32,240 nucleotides of DNA from Chromobacterium sinusclupearum (GCF_002902845.1 NZ_PPTF01000058.1:1-32240), one strand, 5' to 3'; numbered from the stretch's first letter, positions 7,970-16,028 are shown. Made by a program: numbers and translations. Notes: a model not told the origin generated them from the letters alone.

Positions 7970-10573
7970 ATGAACACCGCCTACCGCACCGCCCTGCCCG
8001 GCACCGGGCTAGACTATTTCGACGCCCGCGCCGCCGTGGAAGCCATCCAGCCCGGCGCCTGGGACACGCTGCCCTACACCGGCCGCATCCACGCAGAGAA
8101 CCTGGTCCGCCGCTGCGATCCGGCCATGCTGACCGAATGCCTGGAACAAATCGTCTATCGCAAGCGCGAGCGCGACTTCCCCTGGTTCCCCGCGCGCGTG
8201 GTTTGCCATGACATCCTCGGCCAGACCGCGCTGGTGGACTTGGCCGGCCTGCGCGACGCCATCGCCGACCAAGGCGGCGACCCAGCCCAGGTCAATCCGG
8301 TGGTGCCGGTGCAGTTGATCGTCGACCACTCGCTGGCGGTGGAGTGCGGTGGCTTCGACCCAGACGCGTTCCAGAAGAACCGCGACATCGAAGACCGCCG
8401 CAACGAGGACCGTTTCCACTTCATCGAGTGGACCAAGACCGCCTTCGACAATGTCGACGTGATTCCGGCCGGCAATGGCATCATGCACCAGATCAATCTG
8501 GAGAAGATGAGCCCGGTGATCCACAACGACCACGGCGTCGCCTACCCGGACACCTGCGTCGGCACCGACAGCCACACCCCGCACGTGGACGCGCTGGGTG
8601 TGATCGCCGTCGGCGTCGGCGGCCTGGAAGCCGAGAACGTGATGCTGGGCCGCGCCTCCTGGATGCGGCTGCCGGACATCATCGGCGTGGAGCTGAGCGG
8701 CAAACCCGGCCCCGGCATCACCGCCACGGACGTAGTACTGGCGCTGACCGAATTCCTGCGCCAACAAAAAGTCGTCGGCGCGTATCTGGAGTTTTACGGC
8801 GAGGGCGCGGCCGCGCTGACGCTGGGCGACCGCGCCACCATTTCCAATATGGCGCCGGAGTACGGCGCCACTGCCGCGCTGTTCTTCATCGACCAGCAGA
8901 CGATCGATTACCTGAAACTGACCGGCCGCAGCGACGAGCAGGTGAAGCTGGTGGAAACCTACGCCAAGACCGCCGGCTTGTGGGCGGACAGTCTCAAAAC
9001 CGCCGAATACGAGCGTGTGCTGAAGTTTGATCTCTCAACCGTCACCCGCACCCTGGCCGGCCCATCGAATCCGCACAAACGGCTGCCGGTAGCCGACCTG
9101 GCCGAACGCGGCATCGCCGGCAACCTGGCCGAGGCTCGCGCGCAGGAAGCCCAGGGCCTGCTGCCGGACGGCGCGGTCATCATCGCCGCCATCACCAGTT
9201 GCACCAACACCAGCAACCCGCGCAACGTGATCGCCGCCGGCCTGTTGGCGCGCAACGCCAACAGGCTGGGCCTGGTGCGCAAGCCGTGGGTCAAGTCTTC
9301 GCTCGCGCCCGGCTCCAAGGCCGTGGAACTGTATCTGAAGGAAGCCGGCCTGCTGTCCGAACTGGAAAAGCTCGGCTTTGGCATCGTCGCCTTCGCCTGC
9401 ACCACCTGCAATGGCATGTCCGGCGCGCTGGACCCGAAAATCCAGCAGGAAATCATTGACCGCGATCTGTACGCCACGGCGGTGCTGTCCGGCAACCGCA
9501 ACTTCGACGGCCGCATCCACCCCTACGCCAAGCAGGCCTTCCTCGCCTCGCCGCCGCTGGTGATTGCCTACGCCATCGCCGGCACCATCCGCTTCGACAT
9601 CGAAAAAGACGTATTGGGCGTGGCAGAGGGCAAGGAAATCCGTCTGAAGGACATCTGGCCGTCCGATGCCGAAATCGACGCCGTGCTGAAGCAGGCTGTC
9701 AAACCGGAACAGTTCCGCCAGGTCTACGAGCCGATGTTCGCCATCCGCCAGGACAGCGGCGAGAAGGTCAGCCCGCTGTACGCCTGGCGGCCGCAAAGCA
9801 CGTACATCCGCCGCCCGCCGTACTGGGAAGGCGCGCTGGCCGGCGCGCGCACGCTCAAGGGCATGCGCCCGCTGGCGCTGCTGCCGGACAATATCACCAC
9901 CGACCACCTGTCGCCATCCAACGCCATCCTGGCAAGCTCGGCCGCCGGCGAATACCTGGCCAAGATGGGCCTGCCGGAAGAAGACTTCAACTCCTACGCC
10001 ACCCACCGCGGCGACCACCTGACGGCGCAGCGCGCCACCTTCGCCAACCCGCAACTGGTCAACGAAATGGCGGTGGTGGAAGGCGAGGTGAAGAAAGGCT
10101 CGCTGGCCCGGGTGGAACCGGAAGGCAAAGTCATGCGGATGTGGGAGGCCATCGAAACCTATATGGAACGCAAGCAGCCCCTGATCATCATCGCCGGGGC
10201 CGACTACGGCCAGGGCAGTTCTCGCGACTGGGCGGCCAAGGGCGTGCGCCTGGCAGGCGTCGAAGCCATCGTCGCCGAGGGTTTCGAGCGCATCCACCGG
10301 ACTAACTTGATTGGAATGGGCGTCCTGCCGCTGGAGTTCAAACCCGGCGTCAACCGCAAAACGCTGGGCCTGGACGGCACCGAAACCTACGATGTGGTCG
10401 GCCAGCGCCAGCCGCGCGCCGACCTGACGCTGCTCATCCATCGCAAAAACGGCGAAACCACGCAGGTGGCCGTGACCTGTAGGCTGGATACGGCGGAAGA
10501 AGTGTCGATTTACGAGGCCGGCGGCGTGCTGCAGCGCTTTGCTCAGGATTTTCTGGAAGCGGCGCGCGTCTGA
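7970..10573 (+). CDS. acnD: Fe/S-dependent 2-methylisocitrate dehydratase AcnD
   Basis: Aconitase-family enzyme that dehydrates 2-methylcitrate to a 2-methylaconitate isomer, replacing PrpD; it works together with PrpF. The 867 residues carry the three [4Fe-4S] cysteines C411 (ITSCTNTSNP), C477 and C480 (ACTTCNG), and the C-terminal swivelling domain with GADYGQGSSRDWAAKG near 742-757. The ATG at 7970 gives the typical start MNTAYR and full family length; the frame stays open upstream into prpC but in a shadow frame. The ribosome-binding site is weak (GGGA). A 124-nt gap to prpC is longer than other gaps in the operon and contains short repeats. Confidence 0.96.
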   Translation: MNTAYRTALPGTGLDYFDARAAVEAIQPGAWDTLPYTGRIHAENLVRRCDPAMLTECLEQIVYRKRERDFPWFPARVVCHDILGQTALVDLAGLRDAIADQGGDPAQVNPVVPVQLIVDHSLAVECGGFDPDAFQKNRDIEDRRNEDRFHFIEWTKTAFDNVDVIPAGNGIMHQINLEKMSPVIHNDHGVAYPDTCVGTDSHTPHVDALGVIAVGVGGLEAENVMLGRASWMRLPDIIGVELSGKPGPGITATDVVLALTEFLRQQKVVGAYLEFYGEGAAALTLGDRATISNMAPEYGATAALFFIDQQTIDYLKLTGRSDEQVKLVETYAKTAGLWADSLKTAEYERVLKFDLSTVTRTLAGPSNPHKRLPVADLAERGIAGNLAEARAQEAQGLLPDGAVIIAAITSCTNTSNPRNVIAAGLLARNANRLGLVRKPWVKSSLAPGSKAVELYLKEAGLLSELEKLGFGIVAFACTTCNGMSGALDPKIQQEIIDRDLYATAVLSGNRNFDGRIHPYAKQAFLASPPLVIAYAIAGTIRFDIEKDVLGVAEGKEIRLKDIWPSDAEIDAVLKQAVKPEQFRQVYEPMFAIRQDSGEKVSPLYAWRPQSTYIRRPPYWEGALAGARTLKGMRPLALLPDNITTDHLSPSNAILASSAAGEYLAKMGLPEEDFNSYATHRGDHLTAQRATFANPQLVNEMAVVEGEVKKGSLARVEPEGKVMRMWEAIETYMERKQPLIIIAGADYGQGSSRDWAAKGVRLAGVEAIVAEGFERIHRTNLIGMGVLPLEFKPGVNRKTLGLDGTETYDVVGQRQPRADLTLLIHRKNGETTQVAVTCRLDTAEEVSIYEAGGVLQRFAQDFLEAARV

Positions 10574-10597
10574 CAGCGGATACAACAGGATAAATAC

Positions 10598-11788
10598 ATG
10601 ACTGACTCCAAACAAATCCGCATCCCCGCCACCTATATGCGCGGCGGCACCAGCAAGGGCGTATTCTTCCGGCTGCAAGACCTGCCGGAGGCGGCCCGCC
10701 AGCCCGGCGCGGCGCGCGACCGGCTGCTGCTGCGCGTCATCGGCAGCCCGGACCCGTACGGCAAGCAGATAGACGGCATGGGCGGCGCCACGTCCAGCAC
10801 CAGCAAAACCGTCATCGTATCCAAGTCGACACGGAAAGATCACGATGTCGATTATCTGTTCGGCCAGGTCAGCATCGATCAAGCCTTTGTCGACTGGACC
10901 GGCAACTGCGGCAACCTGTCCGCCGCGGTCGGGCCGTTCGCCATCGCCAGCGGCCTGATCGACCCGGCGCGCATCCCTGACAACGGCTTCTGCAGCGTGC
11001 GCATCTGGCAGGCCAATATCGGCAAGACCATCATCGCGCATGTGCCGATCACCCGCGGCCAGGTGCAGGAAACCGGCAACTTTGAACTCGATGGCGTAAC
11101 CTTCCCCGCCGCCGAGGTGCAGCTGGAATTTCTCGACCCCGCCGACGAGGGGGAAGGCGAAGGCGGAGCCATGTTCCCCACCGGCAAGCTGGTGGACCAA
11201 CTGGACGTGCCAGGCGTGGGCAACTTCCCGGCCACGCTGATCAATGCCGGCATCCCCACCATCTTCGTCAACGCGGCCGACATCGGCTACACCGGCACGG
11301 AATTGCAAGATGCCATCAATGCCGACCCCGCCGCGCTGACGCGTTTTGAAACCATACGCGCCTACGGCGCCCTGAAGATGGGGCTGATCCAGAACCTGGA
11401 CCAGATCGCCAGCCGCCAGCACACGCCCAAGATCGCCTTCGTGGCGCCGCCGGCAGACTACACCGCATCCAGCGGCAAGCGGGTCAAAGCCACGGACATC
11501 GACGTGCTGGCGCGCGCCATGTCCATGGGCAAGCTGCACCACGCGATGATGGGCACCGCTGCCGTGGCCATCGGCACCGCCGCCGCCGTGCCCGGCACCC
11601 TGGTGAATCTGGCCGCAGGCGGTTGCAAACGCCAGGCTGTCCGTTTCGGCCACCCGTCCGGTACCCTGCGAGTGGGGGCGGAAGCCAAATTGGTAAACGG
11701 AGAATGGACCGTGACCAAGGCCATCATGAGCCGTAGCGCCCGCATCTTGATGGAGGGCTGGGTTCGCGTGCCCGCGGACACGGTATAA
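10598..11788 (+). CDS. prpF: 2-methylaconitate isomerase PrpF
   Basis: Isomerises the AcnD product to cis-2-methylaconitate, which aconitase can hydrate to 2-methylisocitrate. The 396 residues show the PrpF/DAP-epimerase-like fold: MRGGTSKG near the N-terminus, K70 in SSTSK and C104 in GNCGNLSAAVG, residues that align with those implicated in PrpF substrate binding. ACAGGA lies 7 nt before the ATG, 24 nt after acnD. The acnD-prpF pairing is the usual alternative to prpD. It is the last gene of the operon; a repeat unit and an intrinsic terminator follow. Confidence 0.96.
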   Translation: MTDSKQIRIPATYMRGGTSKGVFFRLQDLPEAARQPGAARDRLLLRVIGSPDPYGKQIDGMGGATSSTSKTVIVSKSTRKDHDVDYLFGQVSIDQAFVDWTGNCGNLSAAVGPFAIASGLIDPARIPDNGFCSVRIWQANIGKTIIAHVPITRGQVQETGNFELDGVTFPAAEVQLEFLDPADEGEGEGGAMFPTGKLVDQLDVPGVGNFPATLINAGIPTIFVNAADIGYTGTELQDAINADPAALTRFETIRAYGALKMGLIQNLDQIASRQHTPKIAFVAPPADYTASSGKRVKATDIDVLARAMSMGKLHHAMMGTAAVAIGTAAAVPGTLVNLAAGGCKRQAVRFGHPSGTLRVGAEAKLVNGEWTVTKAIMSRSARILMEGWVRVPADTV

Positions 11789-11792
11789 GAAC

Positions 11793-11897
11793 CGCGAACA
11801 AAACCCCGGATCCTGCGTTGCGCCTACTTGCCGTGCGACTTGTACTGCCTGCGTCGGCGCGCCTTGGCTCAGGTTCTCTCATGAGGTTTTGTTCGCG
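11793..11897. repeat. 105-bp intergenic unit bounded by 13-bp perfect inverted repeats
   Basis: CGCGAACAAAACC (11793-11805) is matched by GGTTTTGTTCGCG (11885-11897), 79 nt apart. The interior holds partial direct repeats (CCTGCGTTGCGCC and CCTGCGTCGGCGCGCC) and a GGCGCGCC palindrome. It lies 4 nt after the prpF stop and before the operon terminator. It looks like a dispersed intergenic repeat or a long RNA stem; there is no ORF. Whether other copies exist cannot be seen here. Confidence 0.5.
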
Positions 11898-11918
11898 ACG
11901 CTAAACACACGCCACCGC

Positions 11919-11946
11919 AAAAAGGGATGCCAAGGCATCCCTTTTT
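11919..11946 (+). terminator. Intrinsic terminator of the prp operon
   Basis: A perfect 13-bp stem including the flanking A/T run (AAAAAGGGATGCC with GGCATCCCTTTTT, 2-nt spacer), continuing into CTCTTTC. It is symmetrical, so it could work in both directions. Confidence 0.85.
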
Positions 11947-12101
11947 CTCTTTCCCCTGTCCGCCCGGCCTGCCGCTGACAATTTCTGGCGCCATCCATGA
12001 GATAATGCCGTCAGGCATTCACGCGAGCCGTGCGCATCCCGGCACCATCCGGCCCGCCGACGCGTCATGCCCGCCCTGTCATCACCCGGAAAACCAAGCC
12101 C
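11947..12101 (+). other. Leader region of the cupin gene
   Basis: Completes the 313-nt gene-free stretch between prpF and the cupin gene. Besides the repeat unit and terminator described separately, it holds one perfect hairpin AATGCC-GTCA-GGCATT (12004-12019) and a possible -35 CTGACA (11975-11980) without a convincing -10. No ORF with a ribosome-binding site was found. Confidence 0.3.
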
Positions 12102-12449
12102 ATGGACAATACCGCCCCCATCCTGACGTCTTCATCCGACTGGCACTGGAGCCCCACCCCCTATCCCGGCGCAGATTTCGTCTGGCTGCGCAGAAACCCA
12201 GACGGAGGCGGATCGGCGTTGCTGAAGCTGGCCAAAGGGGCGAAGCTGCCCTTGCACCAGCACCCAGGCACGGAACAAGTGTTCGTAACCGCCGGCAAGC
12301 TGAAGGTGGGCGAGCATGTGCTGAACAAGGGCGACCACCTGTTCATCGACGCCAATGTCCCGCACGCGGTGGAAGCGCTGCAGGCCACCGTGTATCTGAC
12401 CCTGTCGGAGACCGATGGCGTGGAGCTGCTGGAGCAAGAGCCGGCCTAG
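12102..12449 (+). CDS. Cupin domain protein
   Basis: Small single-domain cupin of 115 residues; function unknown. Cupin motif 1 is complete: the HQH metal ligands, the E of GTEQVF and the closing glycine in TAGKLKVG. Motif 2 provides the last histidine (NVPHAVEA). This resembles ChrR-type C-terminal cupins and small metal-binding cupins. The ATG at 12102 was chosen because the domain begins soon after; the longer open frame upstream has no ribosome-binding site. GGAAAA is the only, weak, ribosome-binding site. The stop TAG uses the first two bases of the MITE-like element that follows. Convergent with the alcohol dehydrogenase gene. Confidence 0.8.
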   Translation: MDNTAPILTSSSDWHWSPTPYPGADFVWLRRNPDGGGSALLKLAKGAKLPLHQHPGTEQVFVTAGKLKVGEHVLNKGDHLFIDANVPHAVEALQATVYLTLSETDGVELLEQEPA

Positions 12450-12633
12450 GGGCTGTTGATGTTTGCTGTGCGGTCGCGCCGGCGCGCATTTTGCGACGAA
12501 TCGAGGCGTTTCGCGCGCCGCATAGTCATTCTCTGCCAGCGCGGAACAACGAAGAGTCGGTGCGAAAGGCGCCTGGCCCGGAGGGTTTGGCGGAACGCAA
12601 ACGCGATCCATGCAGCAAACATCAACAGCCCCT
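12448..12633. mobile_element. MITE-like element with 21-bp perfect terminal inverted repeats
   Basis: GGGGCTGTTGATGTTTGCTG (12449-12468) has its exact reverse complement at 12613-12632; one more A/T pair outside makes 21 bp. The element is 186 bp, lies between two convergent genes, and encodes nothing convincing. Inside the repeats the sequence shows further imperfect complementarity (GGTCGCG near the left end, complement of GGATCGCG at the right). No clear target-site duplication: flanks are CCT on the left and GAG on the right. Ends starting GGGGCTGTT resemble insertion-sequence ends, but no transposase is present. A long terminator-like stem is the alternative. Confidence 0.6.
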
Positions 12634-12644
12634 GAGGCCTGTCA

Positions 12645-13718
12645 TTACGGCTTGATCGCCACCTTCAACACGCCATCTCGCTGATGGGAGAACAAGTCGT
12701 AGGCTTCGACGATCTGGTCCAGCTCGTAGCGGTGCGTGACCAGCGGCGACAGATCCAGCCGCTGGCTTTCCAGCACATTCAACAGCCGCCGCATGCGCTC
12801 CTTGCCGCCGGGGCACAGCGAGGACACGATGCGCTTGTCACCCAGGCCGGCATTGAACGCGTCCAGCGGAATCTTCAGATCGGTGGAATAGACCCCCAGG
12901 CTGGACAGCGTGCCGCCCGGCTTGAGCACGCGCAGCGCCGACTCGAACGTACCCTGGGTGCCCAAGGCTTCGATCGACGCATCCACGCCGCGGCCGCCGG
13001 TCAGCTTCATGATTTCCGCAATCACATCCACCTGATGGAAATTCAGCGCCACATCCGCGCCTAGCCGGCGCGATATGCCCAGCCGCTCATCCAGGCCATC
13101 CACCGCGATGATGCAAGACGCGCCGCGCAAACGCGCGCCAGCCACCGCGCACAAGCCTATCGGCCCCTGCGCGAACACCACCACGATGTCGCCGATCCGG
13201 ATATTAGCCGCCTCCGCACCGGCAAAACCGGTGGACATGATGTCGGGACACATCAGCACCTGCTCGTCGCTGAGCCCGTCCGGGATCGGCGCCAGATTCG
13301 CCTGGGCGTCCGGCACCAGCACGTACTCGGCCTGGGTGCCGTCTATGGTGTTGCCGAAGCGCCAGCCGCCCATGGGCTTGTAGCCATGGCATTCGCAACC
13401 ACCGTCCTGCGCCGGATGGCCGTCCTGGCAGCCATAGGAGGTGAAGCTGGGGCAGATCGCCCCCGCGATCACCCGCTGTCCTTCTCGATAACCTTTGACG
13501 TTGGCGCCCAGCTTCTCGATCACGCCCACTGGCTCATGGCCTATGGTCAAGCCGGATGCCACCGGATACTCGCCTTTCAGAATGTGCACATCGGTGCCGC
13601 AAATGGTGGTGGTGGTGATTTTCACCAAGGCATCGCCGGGGCCAACCGCCGGAATCGTTTTTTCCCGCAGTTCTATCCTGCCTGGCGCGACGAATACCGT
13701 TGCCTTCATGCTGCTCAT
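12645..13718 (-). CDS. Zinc-dependent alcohol dehydrogenase, secondary-alcohol type
   Basis: Medium-chain dehydrogenase/reductase, 357 residues. Catalytic zinc ligands are C40 (TICGTD), H61-E62 (GHEP) and D159 (MCPD), the pattern of NADP-type secondary alcohol dehydrogenases (isopropanol dehydrogenase of Clostridium beijerinckii), and the later SLCPGG segment also matches that group. Extra cysteines C97, C108 and C110 lie where classical enzymes have the structural zinc lobe. The Rossmann domain is about 165-300. The ATG at 13716-13718 has GGGAG 7 nt upstream; the ATG three codons later and the longer frame upstream do not. A 9-bp hairpin and a CRP/FNR-like box precede it. Confidence 0.92.
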   Translation of the reverse strand: MSSMKATVFVAPGRIELREKTIPAVGPGDALVKITTTTICGTDVHILKGEYPVASGLTIGHEPVGVIEKLGANVKGYREGQRVIAGAICPSFTSYGCQDGHPAQDGGCECHGYKPMGGWRFGNTIDGTQAEYVLVPDAQANLAPIPDGLSDEQVLMCPDIMSTGFAGAEAANIRIGDIVVVFAQGPIGLCAVAGARLRGASCIIAVDGLDERLGISRRLGADVALNFHQVDVIAEIMKLTGGRGVDASIEALGTQGTFESALRVLKPGGTLSSLGVYSTDLKIPLDAFNAGLGDKRIVSSLCPGGKERMRRLLNVLESQRLDLSPLVTHRYELDQIVEAYDLFSHQRDGVLKVAIKP

Positions 13719-13743
13719 GGCCTGTCTCCCGCATTGTTGGCGA

Positions 13744-13767
13744 TTGCGGCGCAGGATGGCGCCGCAA
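13744..13767 (-). promoter_or_regulatory. Hairpin in the alcohol dehydrogenase leader
   Basis: Perfect 9-bp inverted repeat TTGCGGCGC/GCGCCGCAA with a 6-nt loop, about 26 nt before the ATG. There is no U-tract, so it is not a terminator; it may be an operator or a mRNA-stabilising stem. Confidence 0.4.
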
Positions 13768-13777
13768 CCCATGCTTC

Positions 13778-13806
13778 AATACAGTAGACCTATTCGCCGG
13801 CCGCAA
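13778..13806 (-). promoter_or_regulatory. Possible promoter of the alcohol dehydrogenase
   Basis: On the minus strand TTGCGG (13801-13806), a 17-nt spacer and TGTATT (13778-13783). Both boxes match the sigma-70 consensus only partly. The predicted start is near 13771, which puts the upstream CRP/FNR-like box at about -70. Confidence 0.3.
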
Positions 13807-13834
13807 GCGCGCCGCCAGATCGAATGGCCAGTCC

Positions 13835-13848
13835 CTGACACAGGTCAA
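13835..13848 (-). promoter_or_regulatory. CRP/FNR-family-like binding site
   Basis: TTGACCTGTGTCAG on the minus strand, arms TTGAC and GTCAG around 4 nt, with one mismatch to a perfect TTGAC-N4-GTCAA dyad. This matches the spacing of FNR/DNR/FixK-type boxes. It lies about 120 nt before the alcohol dehydrogenase ATG. The regulator gene is not in the window. Confidence 0.4.
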
Positions 13849-13867
13849 GCAGCCAGTGGCTTCGGCC

Positions 13868-14950
13868 CTAATTGCCGCCAAACACGGCTTTGACCTGCTG
13901 CAGATACTGGAAGCCGCCCATCTCGGTCGGCTCGATGAACGAGCCTTCGCCGTACTCGTTCCAGCAGCAAATCACGGCGTACTTGTGAGCCTGCCACGGC
14001 CCGCCATCCATCAGCGCCTTGGCAGCCTGCAGGTGCTGGCGGAACTGCTCCGGCGTGCTCTCGGAATGGTCGTGCTGCGGATAGCCGGTCGTGCCGCCCC
14101 ATGGCTGCTTGTCCCACCCTGAGGTGGTGGGCACGATCAGCGGCAAGTTGCCCTTCTGCGCGAACCCCTGCCAGTGTGCCCGGTAGCCCTGATCCAGCTC
14201 GGCATAGCTGTAGAATGGGTGGGGGTCGGCCGGTCCCTGCTGATAGTTGTAGGTGGAGAAGGCGCCATAGCCATCCGCCTTGGCCGTGCTGGAGATGAAC
14301 GGCGTGGTGGCGCCGGTGCCGGCGACAAACTGGATGCTGGCGCCGCCGGCCTCTGCGACGATGGACTGCGCTCGCGCCAGCAGCGCCTGGCTGGTCTGCC
14401 CGAAGGTCTTGACTTGGCTCTCCAGCATATCGGCGGAGAACACGAAGACCACAGGATGCCCATCCATTTTCAAGAATTCCGGACGGGAAAAGTAGTTGGC
14501 TTCCCAGTAGCGGATCATGCCATCCCAGTCGCTCAAACTGGCCGGAAACTTGCTGTGATTGGCCCACAGCAGCGAAAACTTCACATTGCTGCGCTCCCGC
14601 GCGCGCAGATAGGCTTGCAGCGCATGATCCAGATACACCGTGTTGCCCGGCGGCCCCATATACCAGTCAAAAGCCACAAAGGTGATGCCGTAAGCCGCCA
14701 TCCAGTCCAGCTGCTGCCGCATCACCGCGTCGTCGCCTTCGTGATACCAGCCGAGCAGCGGCTTGCGCTCCGGATACGGTTTGATCGGGTCCCAGGGATG
14801 CATGGAGGGCGAGCCCGGCGTGTTGTCGCGCCACCCGGGAAAGTAATACACACCCAACTGATAGGGGCCGGCTGCGGCCTGCCCAGCGCACACGGCGAAC
14901 AACAACGCCGCCAAAACATGGCGGCCATGACGATGGATGGCTTTGAACAC
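13868..14950 (-). CDS. Secreted GH99-like / WbsX-family protein
   Basis: Probably acts on carbohydrate outside the cytoplasm; no substrate can be assigned. The first 27 residues form a signal peptide (RHGRH basic region, hydrophobic LAALLFAVCAG, cleavage AAA-G). The mature part starts GVYYFPGW and ends with WNEYGEGSFIEPT, both hallmarks of the glycosyltransferase WbsX/GH99-like barrel family. I chose the GTG at 14948-14950: GAGGAG lies 7 nt upstream, whereas the ATG 10 codons earlier has no ribosome-binding site and would extend the signal peptide. Length then is 360 residues. Family members are usually in polysaccharide loci; here it stands alone. It is upstream of the alcohol dehydrogenase on the same strand. 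Confidence 0.8.
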   Translation of the reverse strand: MFKAIHRHGRHVLAALLFAVCAGQAAAGPYQLGVYYFPGWRDNTPGSPSMHPWDPIKPYPERKPLLGWYHEGDDAVMRQQLDWMAAYGITFVAFDWYMGPPGNTVYLDHALQAYLRARERSNVKFSLLWANHSKFPASLSDWDGMIRYWEANYFSRPEFLKMDGHPVVFVFSADMLESQVKTFGQTSQALLARAQSIVAEAGGASIQFVAGTGATTPFISSTAKADGYGAFSTYNYQQGPADPHPFYSYAELDQGYRAHWQGFAQKGNLPLIVPTTSGWDKQPWGGTTGYPQHDHSESTPEQFRQHLQAAKALMDGGPWQAHKYAVICCWNEYGEGSFIEPTEMGGFQYLQQVKAVFGGN

Positions 14951-15086
14951 AAATACACTCCTCAAAAGTCGCGTGGACATGGGCGCCGGATCAGGTGAAA
15001 TTCATATTTCATTATTTGGCAAACGCAACCAGCACATCGTCAATGATTGCTGTTATGGCCCCGAGAACGGAAATGTTGTCGGTTTG

Positions 15087-15106
15087 ATGTAACAACTGGT
15101 TTACAT
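15087..15106. promoter_or_regulatory. Palindromic operator candidate before the YddG-like gene
   Basis: ATGTAA-CAACTGGT-TTACAT, perfect 6-bp arms around 8 nt. It overlaps the likely -35 region of the exporter promoter (GTTTAC at 15099-15104, 16-nt spacer, TAAAAT at 15121-15126). Confidence 0.4.
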
Positions 15107-15126
15107 GATGTCGTTCCGCGTAAAAT
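15099..15126 (+). promoter_or_regulatory. Promoter candidate of the YddG-like exporter
   Basis: GTTTAC (15099-15104), 16 nt, TAAAAT (15121-15126, 5 of 6 to the -10 consensus). The predicted start is near 15133, about 29 nt before the ATG. The -35 lies within the palindrome 15087-15106. Confidence 0.4.
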
Positions 15127-15161
15127 ATCTCCACATAAAATAATTTCGCTGGATGACAATC

Positions 15162-16028
15162 ATGAACAAGCCGATGCTCTACGCGTTTGCCGCCATCGCC
15201 ATGTGGGCTTCCGTGGCCACGCTCAGCGCGCTCACCCACAGCTTGCCGCCCTTCTTCGTCGCCGGCGTGGGCCTGATCCTGGGCAGCTTGCTGACCGTGC
15301 GCCGCGCCGGAGAATGGAAAGTGCCGCTTAAAGTGTTCGCCAACGGCGTGTACGGCATCTTCGGTTTTTACTTTTTCCTATTTAACGCCTACCGCCTGGC
15401 GCCGGTGATGGAAGCCACCGTGCTCAGCTACGTCTGGCCGCTGCTGATGGTGCTGCTGTCGCCGCTGCTGCTGCCAAACACCCGCCTCGGCGCCAATCAC
15501 ATTCTGGGCAGCCTGATCGGCTTTGCCGGCGCGGCGCTGATCGTCACCGGCGGCAAGTTGTCCCTGTCTATGGATGCCCTGCCCGGCTATCTGATGGCGC
15601 TGGGCGCCGCCGTGGTATGGGCCACTTACAGCCTGTTCACCCGCCGCCTGCCGGCCAGTTCCGACAACGCCGTCGGCGGTTTCTGCCTGGCCTCCGGCAT
15701 GCTGGCCCTGGGCCTGCATTTCGCCACCGAACCGGCCGCCCACCCCACCGCCATGCAATGGCTGATCATCGCGGTGCTGGGCTTGCTGCCCATGGGCGCC
15801 GCCTTCCTGTGCTGGAACCGCGCCATGCAACTGGGAGACCCGCGCCAGACCGGCGCGCTAGGCAACACCACCCCGCTGCTGTCCACGCTGCTGCTGGTGG
15901 CATCCGGCCAGGCTGCGCTCAACGGCAGCGCCGCCATCGCCATCGCCATGATCGTGGGCGGCGCGGCGCTGGGCACGTTGCCGGCGGAGCGGCTGCGTCT
16001 GCCCTGGAGTCTGCCGCGCCGCGCCTGA
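15162..16028 (+). CDS. EamA/DMT-family exporter, YddG-like
   Basis: Inner-membrane transporter of the drug/metabolite superfamily, 288 residues with about ten hydrophobic segments in two EamA repeats (about 1-135 and 140-280). NAYRLAPVMEATVLSYVWPLL in the first half matches YddG-type aromatic amino acid exporters; substrate assignment is inference. The ATG at 15162 has GGA at 8 nt; an ATG three codons upstream (15153) has none and is the alternative. Divergent from the secreted GH99-like gene. A palindrome overlaps its promoter, suggesting regulation by a dimeric repressor or activator. Confidence 0.88.
   Translation: MNKPMLYAFAAIAMWASVATLSALTHSLPPFFVAGVGLILGSLLTVRRAGEWKVPLKVFANGVYGIFGFYFFLFNAYRLAPVMEATVLSYVWPLLMVLLSPLLLPNTRLGANHILGSLIGFAGAALIVTGGKLSLSMDALPGYLMALGAAVVWATYSLFTRRLPASSDNAVGGFCLASGMLALGLHFATEPAAHPTAMQWLIIAVLGLLPMGAAFLCWNRAMQLGDPRQTGALGNTTPLLSTLLLVASGQAALNGSAAIAIAMIVGGAALGTLPAERLRLPWSLPRRA

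Noticed and set aside
6712..7977. 421-codon minus-strand open frame opposite prpC
   Set aside because: Composition typical of antisense shadow frames; prpC is certain.
9035..11653. 872-codon open frame on the minus strand opposite acnD-prpF
   Set aside because: Antisense to two well-recognised enzymes, low-complexity composition rich in His/Arg/Ala/Gly, no ribosome-binding site; a product of high GC at third positions.
12443..12640. GGCCT on both sides of the MITE-like element as target-site duplication
   Set aside because: On the right the copy lies 2 nt away from the repeat end, while on the left it directly abuts it; too short and misplaced to count.
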